Shown here piece by piece: positions 16,981-26,880 of a stretch of 64,000 bases of DNA. Where the stretch lies: assembly GCF_023283895.1 (NCBI RefSeq), contig NZ_JAKILB010000004.1:331171-395170 (forward strand), written 5' to 3'. Origin of the DNA: Shewanella pneumatophori (GTDB lineage Bacteria; Pseudomonadota; Gammaproteobacteria; Enterobacterales; Shewanellaceae). Numbering within the stretch: the first letter of the stretch is position 1; every line of letters begins with the position of its first letter. The notes beneath the pieces are model-generated. The model was not told the DNA's origin and searched no databases. It saw only the letters and a list, made by a program, of their open reading frames with translations. The translations under genes were made by a program, and so were the position numbers.

Positions 16981-17832
16981 ATGGCAATTACTGCTGCCCA
17001 AGTTAAAGAACTTCGTGACCGCACTGGCGCGGGCATGATGGACTGTAAAAAAGCACTGACTGAAACTAACGGTGACATCGAGCTAGCGATTGATAACATG
17101 CGTAAGAGCGGTGCTGCTAAGGCTGCTAAAAAAGCAGGTAACATCGCAGCAGAAGGCACAATTCTAATCAAGAAAGGCGAAGGTTACGCTGCTCTATTAG
17201 AAGTTAACTGCCAAACTGACTTCGTAGCAAAAGATTCTAACTTCCTAGCTTTCGCTAACGAAGTACTAGACGTTGCTGCTGCATCAAAAGTTACTATCGA
17301 AGCACTTAAAGAGCAGTTTGAAGAAACTCGTGTTGCTCTAGTTGCTAAAATCGGTGAAAACATCAACGTACGTCGTGTTGAGTACATCGATGGTGCAAAC
17401 CTAGCTGAATACCGTCACGGCGAGCGTATCGGTGTTGTTGTTGCTGGTGAAGCTGATGAAGAGACTCTAAAGCACGTTGCTATGCACGTTGCTGCTTCTA
17501 AGCCTGAATACGTTAACCCATCTGACGTTCCTGCTGAAGTTGTTGAGAAAGAAAAAGCACTTCAAATCGAAATCGCGATGAACGAAGGCAAGCCTGCTGA
17601 AATCGCTGAGAAGATGGTTATTGGTCGTATGAAGAAGTTCACTGGTGAGGTTTCTCTTACTGGTCAAGCTTTCATCATGGAACCAAAGAAAACTGTTGGC
17701 GAAATTCTTAAAGAGAAAGGCGCTTCAGTAACTAACTTCATCCGTTTAGAAGTTGGTGAAGGTATTGAAAGAAAAGAAGAAGATTTTGCTGCTGAAGTAG
17801 CTGCACAAATCGCTGCTACAAATAAAGGTTAA
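16981..17832 (+). CDS. tsf: Translation elongation factor Ts
   Basis: EF-Ts is the nucleotide exchange factor of EF-Tu. The 283-residue protein begins [20 protein letters not shown] (UBA-like N-terminal domain) and carries the core signature [17 protein letters not shown] (residues about 77-93), where TDFVA contacts EF-Tu. The open frame extends 20 codons upstream, but the canonical N-terminus and the TAGAGGATT site 6-12 bases before this ATG fix the start. Codon bias is as strong as in rpsB. Terminator follows. Confidence 0.98.
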   Translation: MAITAAQVKELRDRTGAGMMDCKKALTETNGDIELAIDNMRKSGAAKAAKKAGNIAAEGTILIKKGEGYAALLEVNCQTDFVAKDSNFLAFANEVLDVAAASKVTIEALKEQFEETRVALVAKIGENINVRRVEYIDGANLAEYRHGERIGVVVAGEADEETLKHVAMHVAASKPEYVNPSDVPAEVVEKEKALQIEIAMNEGKPAEIAEKMVIGRMKKFTGEVSLTGQAFIMEPKKTVGEILKEKGASVTNFIRLEVGEGIERKEEDFAAEVAAQIAATNKG

Positions 17833-17852
17833 TCTCCTTTATTTAGCAAACA

Positions 17853-17880
17853 TAAGACCGTAGCAATTGCTGCGGTCTTA
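17853..17880 (+). terminator. Intrinsic terminator after tsf
   Basis: TAAGACCGTAGC pairs with GCTGCGGTCTTA (one G-T pair) around AATT; a T-containing tail (TCGTATTT) follows. Confidence 0.8.
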
Positions 17881-17976
17881 TCGTATTTACTCAACAGGTT
17901 TTTGTTTGACTAGATTAAGTTCGAACCAACTTGTTAAGTGTACTACTCCCTATCGCCATAATCAGGACTAATAAAT

Positions 17977-18705
17977 ATGAGTACCAATCCTAAACCTGCA
18001 TTTCGTCGTGTTCTTTTAAAATTAAGTGGTGAAGCCCTAATGGGTGAAGAAGGCTTCGGCATCGATCCTAAAGTGCTTGATCGTATGGGACAGGAGATCA
18101 AAGAGCTAGTAGAGCTAGGTATTCAAGTGGGTGTTGTCATTGGCGGTGGTAACTTGTTCAGAGGTGAAGGCCTAGCAGAAGCAGGCATGAACCGCGTTGT
18201 GGGCGACCACATGGGCATGTTGGCGACTGTGATGAACGGTTTGGCAATGCGTGATTCATTGCACCGTGCATATGTTAATGCACGTTTGATGTCAGCTATT
18301 CCGCTAAAAGGCGTGTGTGATGACTACAACTGGGCTGAAGCAATTAGTTTGCTAAAATCTGGCCGTGTTGTTATTTTTGCTGCTGGTACAGGTAACCCAT
18401 TCTGTACGACTGACTCTGCTGCGTGTTTACGTGGTATTGAGATTGAAGCAGAAGTTGTGATTAAAGGCACAAAAGTTGATGGTGTTTATTCAGATGATCC
18501 ATTTAAGAATCCTGAAGCCGTCAAGTATGATGTTATGGGGTACAATGAAGTACTCGACAAAGAATTGAAAGTAATGGATTTGGCCGCATTCACTTTGGCC
18601 AGAGACCATAATATGCCATTGCTAGTATTTAACATGAATAAGCCAGGCGCACTGCGCCGCGTAATCATGGGCGAGCAAGAAGGCACAATGATTAAAGCTG
18701 ATTAA
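17977..18705 (+). CDS. pyrH: UMP kinase
   Basis: PyrH phosphorylates UMP to UDP, the committed supply of UTP/CTP; hexameric, allosterically controlled by GTP and UTP. The 242-residue protein shows the amino acid kinase fold motifs: [13 protein letters not shown] (phosphate binding), [33 protein letters not shown] and [16 protein letters not shown]. It lies between tsf and frr in the classical order, with frr 32 bp downstream. Confidence 0.97.
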   Translation: MSTNPKPAFRRVLLKLSGEALMGEEGFGIDPKVLDRMGQEIKELVELGIQVGVVIGGGNLFRGEGLAEAGMNRVVGDHMGMLATVMNGLAMRDSLHRAYVNARLMSAIPLKGVCDDYNWAEAISLLKSGRVVIFAAGTGNPFCTTDSAACLRGIEIEAEVVIKGTKVDGVYSDDPFKNPEAVKYDVMGYNEVLDKELKVMDLAAFTLARDHNMPLLVFNMNKPGALRRVIMGEQEGTMIKAD

Positions 18706-18737
18706 GCTATATTTAGTGACTTAAAAGGACATATAAC

Positions 18738-19295
18738 GTGATAAACGAAATTAAGAGCGATGCGCAAACTCGTATGGACAAGTGTGTTGAGTCAACAAAA
18801 ACTCAAATGGCTAAAGTTCGTACAGGCCGTGCACACCCAAGCTTATTGGATACCATCCAAGTACCTTACTACGGTTCGCTGACTCCGCTTAAGCAAGTTG
18901 CAAGTGTATCTATTGGTGATGCACGTACTTTAACTGTATCAGTATTTGACCGTACTATGATTGCTGCAGTTGAAAAAGCGATCATGAGTTCTGATCTAGG
19001 TCTTAACCCAATGTCAGCGGGTGCGACTATTCGTATTCCATTGCCAGCACTAACAGAAGAGCGTCGTAAAGACCTTATCAAAGTTGTACGCGCAGAAGCT
19101 GAAAACGGTCGTATTGCAATTCGTAACGTACGTCGTGATGCTAACTCAAGCGTTAAAGAGCTAGAGAAAGAAAAAGAGTGTACTGAAGATGACGTTCGTC
19201 GCAGTGAAGATGAAGTGCAAAAGCTTACTGATGCACACATCAAGCTAGTTGATGAAGTATTAGCTGCAAAAGAAAAGGAGCTGATGGAGTTCTAA
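18738..19295 (+). CDS. frr: Ribosome recycling factor
   Basis: RRF splits post-termination ribosomes together with EF-G. The 185-residue protein begins at GTG with AAAGGACAT upstream. It matches the family throughout: [21 protein letters not shown], the hinge region [41 protein letters not shown] split over the centre, and the three-helix-bundle end. Probably co-transcribed with pyrH; a terminator before uppS suggests an operon boundary. Confidence 0.97.
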   Translation: MINEIKSDAQTRMDKCVESTKTQMAKVRTGRAHPSLLDTIQVPYYGSLTPLKQVASVSIGDARTLTVSVFDRTMIAAVEKAIMSSDLGLNPMSAGATIRIPLPALTEERRKDLIKVVRAEAENGRIAIRNVRRDANSSVKELEKEKECTEDDVRRSEDEVQKLTDAHIKLVDEVLAAKEKELMEF

Positions 19296-19491
19296 GTAGA
19301 ATTTCTCAGCATAGGGCACAGTTGATTATTTGAGTTATTATTGAACAGGCTTGATACTCGTTTCTATATTTTTATGAGAATTGGCGATATTTTCGCTACG
19401 GGTATAAAGCCTCACAGCTCACGCCTTGGAACAAAAGCGAAGAGCTCGAACAAAAATTAAACTTGAATGGACAACATGCCCTAGAGTTCAG

Positions 19492-19520
19492 ACGCCGTGT
19501 AGAGTTATACTACACGGCGT
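19492..19520 (+). terminator. Hairpin terminator before uppS
   Basis: ACGCCGTGTAG and CTACACGGCGT form a perfect 11-bp stem with a 7-nt loop, followed by TTGTCTATTTTT. It ends only 26 bp before the uppS start, so it may also act as an attenuator of the downstream operon. Confidence 0.75.
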
Positions 19521-19546
19521 TTGTCTATTTTTAAGGGTTGTAATAG

Positions 19547-20347
19547 ATGTCAATCGATTCCCAGTCTGATACTGAAGCAGTGCAGGCGTTACCAAGTGAA
19601 ATATCTACCTTGGTGAAACAGTCGATCCCTAAACATGTCGCTATCATTATGGATGGTAACGGACGTTGGGCACAGGCTCAGGGAAAACCTCGCGTAATGG
19701 GTCATAAGGCCGGCGTTAAGGCTGTGAGACGAGCGGTTAGTACTGCCCGAAATTTGGGTGTTGAATCATTAACCTTGTTTGCGTTTTCGAGTGAAAATTG
19801 GCGCAGACCTGACAAAGAAGTCAGCTTGTTAATGGAATTGTTTTTTACTGTATTGCAGCGCGAACTTAAGCTGCTACACAAAAATGGGGTTCGCCTCAAT
19901 ATTATCGGTGATACCAGCCGATTTTCGCCGCGCTTGCAAAAGCAGATTGCGGCAGCAGAAGAAAAAACGGCAGACAATAATGATTTAGTGCTAAATGTGG
20001 CAGCAAACTATGGTGGCCGTTGGGACATCATGCAAGCTGCGCAACAACTCGCTGCTAAAGTTGAATCAGGTGAAATGAGCAGTGCTCAGTTTACTGAAGA
20101 AGCCTTAAGCGAACATTTATGCATGCAAAATCAAGCTGAAGTCGATTTAATGATCCGCACTGGCGGAGATTATCGCATCAGCAATTTTGTTTTATGGCAG
20201 GCAGCATATGCTGAGTTAGTCTTTACTGACACCTTATGGCCGGATTTTGATGAGGATGCGTTTAAAGATGCGATTGCTATTTTTGCAAATCGCCAACGTC
20301 GATTTGGTTTAACTGGAACTCAAATCGATACCATCCGCTCTTTGTAA
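19547..20347 (+). CDS. uppS: Undecaprenyl diphosphate synthase
   Basis: UppS (IspU) adds eight isoprenyl units in cis to farnesyl-PP, making the lipid carrier for peptidoglycan and O-antigen. Signature motifs in the 266-residue protein: [20 protein letters not shown] (catalytic Asp), [15 protein letters not shown], and [15 protein letters not shown] with [19 protein letters not shown] near the C-terminus. The first 30 residues are a variable extension. Start of the uppS-cdsA-dxr-rseP-bamA run. Confidence 0.97.
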   Translation: MSIDSQSDTEAVQALPSEISTLVKQSIPKHVAIIMDGNGRWAQAQGKPRVMGHKAGVKAVRRAVSTARNLGVESLTLFAFSSENWRRPDKEVSLLMELFFTVLQRELKLLHKNGVRLNIIGDTSRFSPRLQKQIAAAEEKTADNNDLVLNVAANYGGRWDIMQAAQQLAAKVESGEMSSAQFTEEALSEHLCMQNQAEVDLMIRTGGDYRISNFVLWQAAYAELVFTDTLWPDFDEDAFKDAIAIFANRQRRFGLTGTQIDTIRSL

Positions 20348-20367
20348 TAATTAGTGAGGGAAGTTTT

Positions 20368-21225
20368 TTGCTAAAACAACGAATAATAACAGCAATATGG
20401 TTAATCCCCTTAGTTTTTGGTGCCATTTTCGGTTTACCGACTGAGTATTTTTCTTGGGCACTATTGGGAGTATTTTTAATTGCCGCTAAGGAGTGGGGGC
20501 GTATTATCGATAGTCGATGTGAAATGACACAATGGAGTTTCACTGTGACTATTGGTGTGTTGCTCACCGCACTTAACCTGTTAGTGCCTGCCGATGAAAT
20601 TTGGTCGCGCGGCGTGATGCATCCTATCTTTTTAGCGGTAATCATCATCGGGGGCTTCTGGTGGTTCCTTTCATTCATCATGGTGTTATCTTTCCCTAAG
20701 AGCGCAAGCTTTTGGGAAAAAAGCCATATGCTCAAGTCGATGTTTGGTCAGCTGACACTTATCCCATGCTTTGTTTCTTTATTATCACTTAAGGCTCTTG
20801 GTACACAAGGCTCGCCATATTATGGTGCAACCTTGGTATTTTTAGTTATGTTAGTGGTTTGGGCGACAGATTCAGGTGCTTACTTTGCCGGCAAAACATT
20901 CGGTAAGCGCAAATTGATGCCGAACGTTAGCCCTGCTAAAACCATCGAAGGTTTATTGGGCGGCCTATTAACGACTATGATCATTGTTGCAGGTGTTATG
21001 TATGTTTCACCAGAGCAAGAGGTTGGTCTGTTGATTGCGGTTACTTTGTTTACTGCTTTAGCATCGGCAGTCGGTGATTTATCTGAAAGTATGTTTAAAC
21101 GTGTAGCTAAAATTAAAGATTCAGGCACTATTTTACCAGGCCATGGCGGCGTGTTAGATAGAATCGATAGTTTAACGGCAGCGTTACCAGTATTCACATT
21201 AATCTATATAGCTTTTTGGATGTAA
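20368..21225 (+). CDS. cdsA: Phosphatidate cytidylyltransferase CdsA
   Basis: CdsA makes CDP-diacylglycerol from phosphatidate and CTP in the inner membrane. The 285-residue polytopic protein shows about eight hydrophobic segments. The signature SAVGDLSESMFKRVAKIKDS continues into the LPGHGGVLDRIDS motif near the C-terminus, with the metal-binding acidic residues. Start is TTG (TTGCTAAAACAACG) with GTGAGGGAAG upstream; no ATG is available nearby. dxr follows after 4 bp. Confidence 0.96.
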   Translation: MLKQRIITAIWLIPLVFGAIFGLPTEYFSWALLGVFLIAAKEWGRIIDSRCEMTQWSFTVTIGVLLTALNLLVPADEIWSRGVMHPIFLAVIIIGGFWWFLSFIMVLSFPKSASFWEKSHMLKSMFGQLTLIPCFVSLLSLKALGTQGSPYYGATLVFLVMLVVWATDSGAYFAGKTFGKRKLMPNVSPAKTIEGLLGGLLTTMIIVAGVMYVSPEQEVGLLIAVTLFTALASAVGDLSESMFKRVAKIKDSGTILPGHGGVLDRIDSLTAALPVFTLIYIAFWM

Positions 21226-21229
21226 CTAA

Positions 21230-22420
21230 ATGCAAAATATGGTGATTTTAGGCGCGACAGGCTCAATAGGGGCCAGCACCTTGAGTGTTGTAGCGTGTAA
21301 TCCAGAGCAATATAAAGTGTTTGCCTTGGTGGCAAATACTAATGTCGAAAAAATGCTGCAAATCTGTCTTGCGCATCAGCCTAAAGTTGCCCATATGGTT
21401 GATAGCGCAGCCGCTAAAGCACTAAAAGCGCAACTTCCAAGCAATTTGAATATTGAAGTGACAACTGGCGAAGATGAACTCCTAGCGCTGGTTACAGCAG
21501 CTCAAGTTGACACTGTTATGGCTGCCATTGTTGGTGCAGCGGGTTTGCCATCAACATTAGCTGCTGTAAAAGCCGGTAAACGTGTATTGCTTGCCAATAA
21601 AGAATCACTGGTTATGTCGGGTCAGCTGTTTATTGAAGCTATGCAACAATCTGGCGCGCAGGTGCTCCCTGTCGATAGCGAGCACAATGCTATATTTCAA
21701 TGTTTATCTGAGCGAACTCAGTTAGAAATCGGCCGCTGTGATTTAGCAAGCGCTGGTGTTTCTCATATTTTGCTTACAGGTTCGGGCGGACCATTCTTAA
21801 CTTCAGATTTATCTTTGCTGCCTGCGATGACGCCTGAGCAAGCGTGTAAGCATCCAAATTGGTCTATGGGGCGTAAAATCTCGGTAGACTCAGCGACCAT
21901 GATGAATAAAGGCCTTGAGTATATTGAGGCGCGTTGGTTGTTTAACGCTAGCCAAGAACAGCTAAAGGTGGTTATTCATCCGCAAAGTGTTATTCATTCT
22001 ATGGTGCAATACCTTGATGGGTCGGTATTGGCGCAATTAGGCAACCCTGATATGCGCACACCAATTGCCCATTGTATGTCTTTTCCTGAGAGAATTCGCT
22101 CTGGAGTTGAACCTTTAGACTTTTTCAAAGTCGGACAATTAAGCTTCTTAGAGCCTGACTTTAATCGTTTCCCGTGTTTAGCGTTGGCGATTGAGGCGTG
22201 TAAACAGGGGCAAGAGGCGACAACTGTTGTCAATGCTGCCAACGAAGTATCAGTGCAAGCATTCTTAGACGGTAAGATCCGTTTTACCGATATAGCAAAA
22301 ATAAACGAACAGAGCTTAATGAATACGGCAACGCATCCATTAAACAATATTGATGACATTCTGGCATTAGATGCTCAAAGTCGTCGATATACGTTAGAAG
22401 CCATCAGCAAGCTGAATTAG
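21230..22420 (+). CDS. dxr: 1-deoxy-D-xylulose 5-phosphate reductoisomerase
   Basis: Dxr (IspC) converts DXP to MEP, the first committed step of the non-mevalonate isoprenoid pathway. The 396-residue protein has the NADPH loop [14 protein letters not shown] at the N-terminus, [12 protein letters not shown], the metal-binding [11 protein letters not shown] (Asp and Glu), LTGSGGPF, and the substrate-binding [18 protein letters not shown]. It sits in the usual place between cdsA and rseP, linking isoprenoid precursor supply with the UppS step upstream. Confidence 0.97.
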   Translation: MQNMVILGATGSIGASTLSVVACNPEQYKVFALVANTNVEKMLQICLAHQPKVAHMVDSAAAKALKAQLPSNLNIEVTTGEDELLALVTAAQVDTVMAAIVGAAGLPSTLAAVKAGKRVLLANKESLVMSGQLFIEAMQQSGAQVLPVDSEHNAIFQCLSERTQLEIGRCDLASAGVSHILLTGSGGPFLTSDLSLLPAMTPEQACKHPNWSMGRKISVDSATMMNKGLEYIEARWLFNASQEQLKVVIHPQSVIHSMVQYLDGSVLAQLGNPDMRTPIAHCMSFPERIRSGVEPLDFFKVGQLSFLEPDFNRFPCLALAIEACKQGQEATTVVNAANEVSVQAFLDGKIRFTDIAKINEQSLMNTATHPLNNIDDILALDAQSRRYTLEAISKLN

Positions 22421-22433
22421 TTCCGAGGGAAGG

Positions 22434-23804
22434 ATGACAGATTTTTTATGGAACTTTGGTTCCTTTGTTGTAGCGTTAGGGATCTTAATCGCTGCCCATG
22501 AATATGGTCATTTTTGGGTGGCACGTCGTTGTGGCGTTAAAGTTGAACGTTTTTCTATTGGCTTTGGTAAAGCGATTTGGCGTAAAACTGGCGCCGATGG
22601 TACCGAATATGTTTTGGCAATGATCCCGCTAGGCGGTTATGTCAAAATGCTTGATGAGCGCGTAGAGGACGTACCTGAAGAACTAAAAGATCAAGCCTTT
22701 AACCGTAAAACAGTCTGGCAGCGGATAGCGATTGTCAGTGCGGGACCTATTGCCAACTTTCTATTTGCGATAGTGGCGCTTTACGCCATGTATTTGATAG
22801 GCGTTCCTGCGATAAAACCTGTTATTGATTCAACGATTGCAGGTACACCCGCTGCGCAAATTGTTGTTAAAGAGCCAATGCAAGTCATGGCCGTTGGCGG
22901 CCAAAAAGTAAGAGATTGGGAAGAGGTTAATTTAGCGCTCGCTGGCCACATTGGAGATAGCGAAGTTGAGATTACAGTAGCGCCACTTGAACGTTTACAA
23001 GGCAGTGAAAGTAATCAGCAGCATTACATTTTAAATACTCAAGACTGGAAAGTTAATCCTGAAAAGGAACTACCTATAACATCAATAGGTCTAGGTATGT
23101 ATCGTCCTGCTATTTTGCCACAGCTAGCAATGGTGAGTGATGACGGTGCAGCAGGGCTTGCAGGTTTAAAAGTCGGTGATACCTTGGTAGCTATTGATGG
23201 CGAGAAATACTCCGATTGGCCTCGTTTTGTTGAAATTATTCAAAACTCTGCCAATAAGCTTGTTACCATCACAGTGCGCCGTGATGGCGAGCAGCTTAAC
23301 TTGGACGTTACACCTAAGTCTCGCGAAAATGCCGCGGGTGAACTCGAAGGGGTTATAGGTGTTGCGCCAACAGCTCAGCCTTGGCCTGAGAACATGAAAG
23401 TGCAGCTGGAATATGGATTTTTGGAATCTTTTCCAGTTGCAGTCGATAAAACATGGCAACTTGTCTCTGTCAGCATTAAGATGATTGGCAAGTTATTTAC
23501 TGGTGACGTTTCGGTTAAAAATTTGAGTGGCCCTATTTCGATTGCACAAGGTGCCGGAAATAGTGCGGACGTTGGGCTGGTATATTTTTTAGGTTTTCTT
23601 GCATTGATTAGCGTTAACTTAGGCATTATTAACTTATTGCCTTTGCCAGTGCTCGATGGGGGACACCTTTTGTATTACTTCATTGAAGTAATTACAGGCA
23701 GGCCTGTACCGGAGAAGGTACAGGAAATTGGATTCAGAATTGGGGCAGCCTTGCTGCTGATGTTGATGAGTGTTGCACTCTTTAATGACTTTTCCCGACT
23801 CTGA
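22434..23804 (+). CDS. rseP: RIP metalloprotease RseP (site-2 protease)
   Basis: RseP cleaves anti-sigma factor RseA within the membrane in the sigma-E envelope stress response and also clears signal-peptide remnants. The 456-residue protein has the zinc motif HEYGH (IAAHEYGHFWVARR, residues about 20-33) in the first membrane helix. Two PDZ domains occupy roughly 115-310, and the LDG motif LLPLPVLDGGHLLYY, the third zinc ligand, lies in the third helix near residue 400. Gene order dxr-rseP-bamA is conserved. Confidence 0.97.
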   Translation: MTDFLWNFGSFVVALGILIAAHEYGHFWVARRCGVKVERFSIGFGKAIWRKTGADGTEYVLAMIPLGGYVKMLDERVEDVPEELKDQAFNRKTVWQRIAIVSAGPIANFLFAIVALYAMYLIGVPAIKPVIDSTIAGTPAAQIVVKEPMQVMAVGGQKVRDWEEVNLALAGHIGDSEVEITVAPLERLQGSESNQQHYILNTQDWKVNPEKELPITSIGLGMYRPAILPQLAMVSDDGAAGLAGLKVGDTLVAIDGEKYSDWPRFVEIIQNSANKLVTITVRRDGEQLNLDVTPKSRENAAGELEGVIGVAPTAQPWPENMKVQLEYGFLESFPVAVDKTWQLVSVSIKMIGKLFTGDVSVKNLSGPISIAQGAGNSADVGLVYFLGFLALISVNLGIINLLPLPVLDGGHLLYYFIEVITGRPVPEKVQEIGFRIGAALLLMLMSVALFNDFSRL

Positions 23805-23835
23805 GCAAGGACAGACAAATAATTAGAAGTGCTCT

Positions 23836-26319
23836 ATGAGATTGAATAAACTTTTTGCCTCGATGTTATTAGTCGGAGCGTCTTTTTCAGGGAACGGTTG
23901 GGCAGAAACATTCCAACCTTTTGAAGTAGCTGATATCCAAGTTGAAGGTTTACAGCGAGTTGCGCTCGGTGCAGCTTTGCTTAACATACCTGTGAAGGTA
24001 GGGGATACTGTTGATCAATTAAAATTGCAGCAAGCGATTAAAAGTTTGTATGCATCAACTAACTTCGAAAAAATTGAAGTGTTGCGTGATGGTAATGTTC
24101 TGATTGTAAAAGTGACAGAACGTCCAACCATTAGCTCTGTTACCTTTGAGGGTAACAAAGATATTAAAGATGAGCAGCTACAAGAGAGCCTTGACGGTTC
24201 TGGTGTAAAGGTGGGTGAATCACTTGACCGCACTATGCTTTCAGGTATCGAAAAGGGCCTACAAGACTTTTACTACGGTGTGGGTAAATACGGCGCAAAA
24301 GTAAAAGCTGAAATTATTAACTTACCTCGTAACCGGGTTGAGCTTAAATTCACTTTCACTGAAGGTTTAGCTGCCGAAATTCGTCAAATTAACGTTGTAG
24401 GTAATACTGAGTTTAGCGATGCTGAACTCATTGGTATGCTAGAGCTTAAAGATTACGTTGCTTGGTGGGACTTATTTGGTGAGCGTCGTTACCAAAAGCA
24501 AAAGTTGCAAGCTGACCTTGAAACCATCAAGACTTACTATCAAAACCGTGGTTATATCCGTTTTGATGTCACATCGACTCAGGTTGCTATGACACCTGAC
24601 CGCAAAGGTCTATACATCACCATTAACGTTGATGAAGGTGAGCAATACAAGGTTAAAGACGTTAACCTTACCGGTGACTTAATGGGTAAAGAAGAGGTGT
24701 TAGAAGCCATCTTGCCATTAAAGTCGGGTGACATGTATAACGGTGGCGATGTTACCTTTACCGAAGAAATGTACGGCAAATATCTAGGTCGCTTCGGTTA
24801 CGCGTATCCAGAGGTTAAAACCTACCCTGAAATTGATGATGAGACTAAGGAAGTAAACCTTAATATCAACATTAAACCGGGTAAGCGTGTTTACGTACGT
24901 AATATTAGCTTTACTGGTAACACGGTAACTAAAGATGAAGTTATGCGTCGTCAGTTACGTCAAATGGAAGGTGCATGGCTTAACTCTGGACAAGTAGAGT
25001 TGTCAAAATCTAACCTTAACCGTTTGGGCTACTTTGAAACGGTTGATACTGAAACGATCCAAGTACCAGGTACTGATGATTTAGTTGATGTCGCATTTAA
25101 CGTTAAAGAGCAGCCATCAGGTTCATTTAACGCCGGTGTAGGTTATGGTACCGAGTCTGGTTTGAGCCTGCAATTTGGTGTGCAGCAAAGTAACTTCCTA
25201 GGCACGGGTAACCAAGCTGGGGTTAACTTGAACACCAATAAATACTCAAAGAACGTTAATATTAACTATACCGATCCATACTTTACTAAAGATGGCGTAA
25301 GCCTAGGTGGTAGTATTTATTGGAGTGAGTTTGACGCTGACGAGGCAAACCTTGAAGCCTATAAGAATAGCTCATACGGTATTGCATTAAACTCTGGTTT
25401 CCCGATTAACGAATATAACCGTATTAATGGTGGTATTGGTTATCGTCATAACGAAATTTCTGAAATTTCTGCTTATGAGCAGGCGATTCGCTTCTACGAT
25501 ATCTATCGTGATAGTGATGATCCAAATGCTGGTTTGAGTTTTGATAACTTTGAGCTGAGCTTAGGTTGGTCTCGCAGTAACTTAAACCGCGGAACTTTCC
25601 CATCAGATGGTTCGTCACAGCGCCTAAACGGTAAGATGACAGTACCTGGCTCAGATCTTCAATACTTTAAAGCGGATTTTGACACTAACTTTTACTTCCC
25701 AATCGATCGTAAGCACAGCTTCGTTGTGTTAGCGCGCGGTCGTCTTGGTTATGGTAATGGTTATGGCCAGTTCAATGATAATGACCAGATCCTACCGTTC
25801 TGGGAAAACTATTACTCAGGTGGTAGCAGCTCATTACGTGGCTTTAAGTCGAACTCTGTTGGCCCGCGTTCATTCTACTTATATCGTGGCAGTGAACCAT
25901 GTTCACCAGACCCATCTGGCGATGGTTGTAGCCTACCAGGCGATCCTAATCAGATCCAGGTGAGCTCAGGCCGCTCTATCGGTGGTAACGCCATAGCAAC
26001 AGCCAGTTTAGAATTGATTGTGCCAACACCATTCTTGGATGAGGCTTATACAAATTCTGTACGTACCAGTTTCTTCCTTGATGCCGGTAACGTATGGGAT
26101 ACTGAGTTTGACTATGATTCGTATCGTTATCTTCCAGTTGAAGAGTTTGATAAACTGCAAGATTATAGTGATCCGAGCCGTATTCGTGCCTCTTGGGGTA
26201 TGAGCGTGCAGTGGCTGTCGCCGATGGGACCTATGGTATTTAGCCTTGCATGGCCAATCAAGGAATACGAGGATGATGAAACCGAAATCTTCTCGTTTAA
26301 TATTGGTAAAACTTTCTAA
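23836..26319 (+). CDS. bamA: Outer membrane protein assembly factor BamA
   Basis: BamA is the core of the BAM complex that folds and inserts outer-membrane beta-barrels. The 827-residue precursor has a signal peptide ending SGNGWA-ETF, five POTRA domains (about 25-425) and a C-terminal Omp85 barrel. The lid/L6 motif appears as SLRGFKSNSVGPR, a variant of VRGF. The last residue is Phe (FSFNIGKTF), the beta-signal. An unusually Ser/Pro/Gly/Cys-rich loop (PCSPDPSGDGCSLPGDP) with a Cys pair sits in an extracellular loop just after the RGF motif. Confidence 0.97.
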   Translation: MRLNKLFASMLLVGASFSGNGWAETFQPFEVADIQVEGLQRVALGAALLNIPVKVGDTVDQLKLQQAIKSLYASTNFEKIEVLRDGNVLIVKVTERPTISSVTFEGNKDIKDEQLQESLDGSGVKVGESLDRTMLSGIEKGLQDFYYGVGKYGAKVKAEIINLPRNRVELKFTFTEGLAAEIRQINVVGNTEFSDAELIGMLELKDYVAWWDLFGERRYQKQKLQADLETIKTYYQNRGYIRFDVTSTQVAMTPDRKGLYITINVDEGEQYKVKDVNLTGDLMGKEEVLEAILPLKSGDMYNGGDVTFTEEMYGKYLGRFGYAYPEVKTYPEIDDETKEVNLNINIKPGKRVYVRNISFTGNTVTKDEVMRRQLRQMEGAWLNSGQVELSKSNLNRLGYFETVDTETIQVPGTDDLVDVAFNVKEQPSGSFNAGVGYGTESGLSLQFGVQQSNFLGTGNQAGVNLNTNKYSKNVNINYTDPYFTKDGVSLGGSIYWSEFDADEANLEAYKNSSYGIALNSGFPINEYNRINGGIGYRHNEISEISAYEQAIRFYDIYRDSDDPNAGLSFDNFELSLGWSRSNLNRGTFPSDGSSQRLNGKMTVPGSDLQYFKADFDTNFYFPIDRKHSFVVLARGRLGYGNGYGQFNDNDQILPFWENYYSGGSSSLRGFKSNSVGPRSFYLYRGSEPCSPDPSGDGCSLPGDPNQIQVSSGRSIGGNAIATASLELIVPTPFLDEAYTNSVRTSFFLDAGNVWDTEFDYDSYRYLPVEEFDKLQDYSDPSRIRASWGMSVQWLSPMGPMVFSLAWPIKEYEDDETEIFSFNIGKTF

Positions 26320-26369
26320 AAATCAATTTATAAAAGTCGGCAAGTTTTGCTGAAATAAAGGAGTTTGTT

Positions 26370-26876
26370 TTGAATAAGATGTTAAATCGCGCAATGATGG
26401 TTTTGGTTCTTTTAGGTGCACCGCTAGCGGCGCATGCTGAAAAAATTGCGGTTGTTGATATGCAAGCCGTGTTTGAACAGTTACCACAGCGTGAGCAAGT
26501 AAACGAAACGTTGAAAGCTGAATTTGGTGACCGTGTAGCAGCTGTGCAAAAAATGCAAGAAGAGCTTCGTGGTTTGCTAGAAAAGCAACAGCGTGACGCA
26601 GCCTTGATGAGCGAGTCTCAAAAGACTGAAATGGTTCGCAAAATGGAATCTATGAAAGCTGAGCTACAATTAAAAGGCAAAGCGTTAGATGAAGATATGC
26701 GTCGTCGTAACGGCGAAGAGCAAAACAAGCTGTTATTACAAGTTCAAAAGACCATTAATACTATTGCTGAAAAAGAGCAGTATGACATGGTGCTTCAACG
26801 TGGCGCAGTTATCTATGTTAAGCCTAGCGCTGACATCAGTAACAAAGTCGTTGAAGCTTTAGGTAAAGGCAACTAA
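26370..26876 (+). CDS. skp: Periplasmic chaperone Skp (OmpH)
   Basis: Skp is a trimeric 'jellyfish' chaperone that carries unfolded outer-membrane proteins from Sec to BAM. The 168-residue precursor has a signal peptide (VLVLLGAPLAAHA, then EKIAVVDMQAVFEQLPQ). The long helical arms are rich in charged residues (about 40-130) and the C-terminus is a short beta strand segment. Start is TTG with AAGGAG at 6-7 bases, a strong ribosome site. Between bamA and lpxD, as usual. Confidence 0.95.
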   Translation: MNKMLNRAMMVLVLLGAPLAAHAEKIAVVDMQAVFEQLPQREQVNETLKAEFGDRVAAVQKMQEELRGLLEKQQRDAALMSESQKTEMVRKMESMKAELQLKGKALDEDMRRRNGEEQNKLLLQVQKTINTIAEKEQYDMVLQRGAVIYVKPSADISNKVVEALGKGN

Positions 26877-26880
26877 TTAG

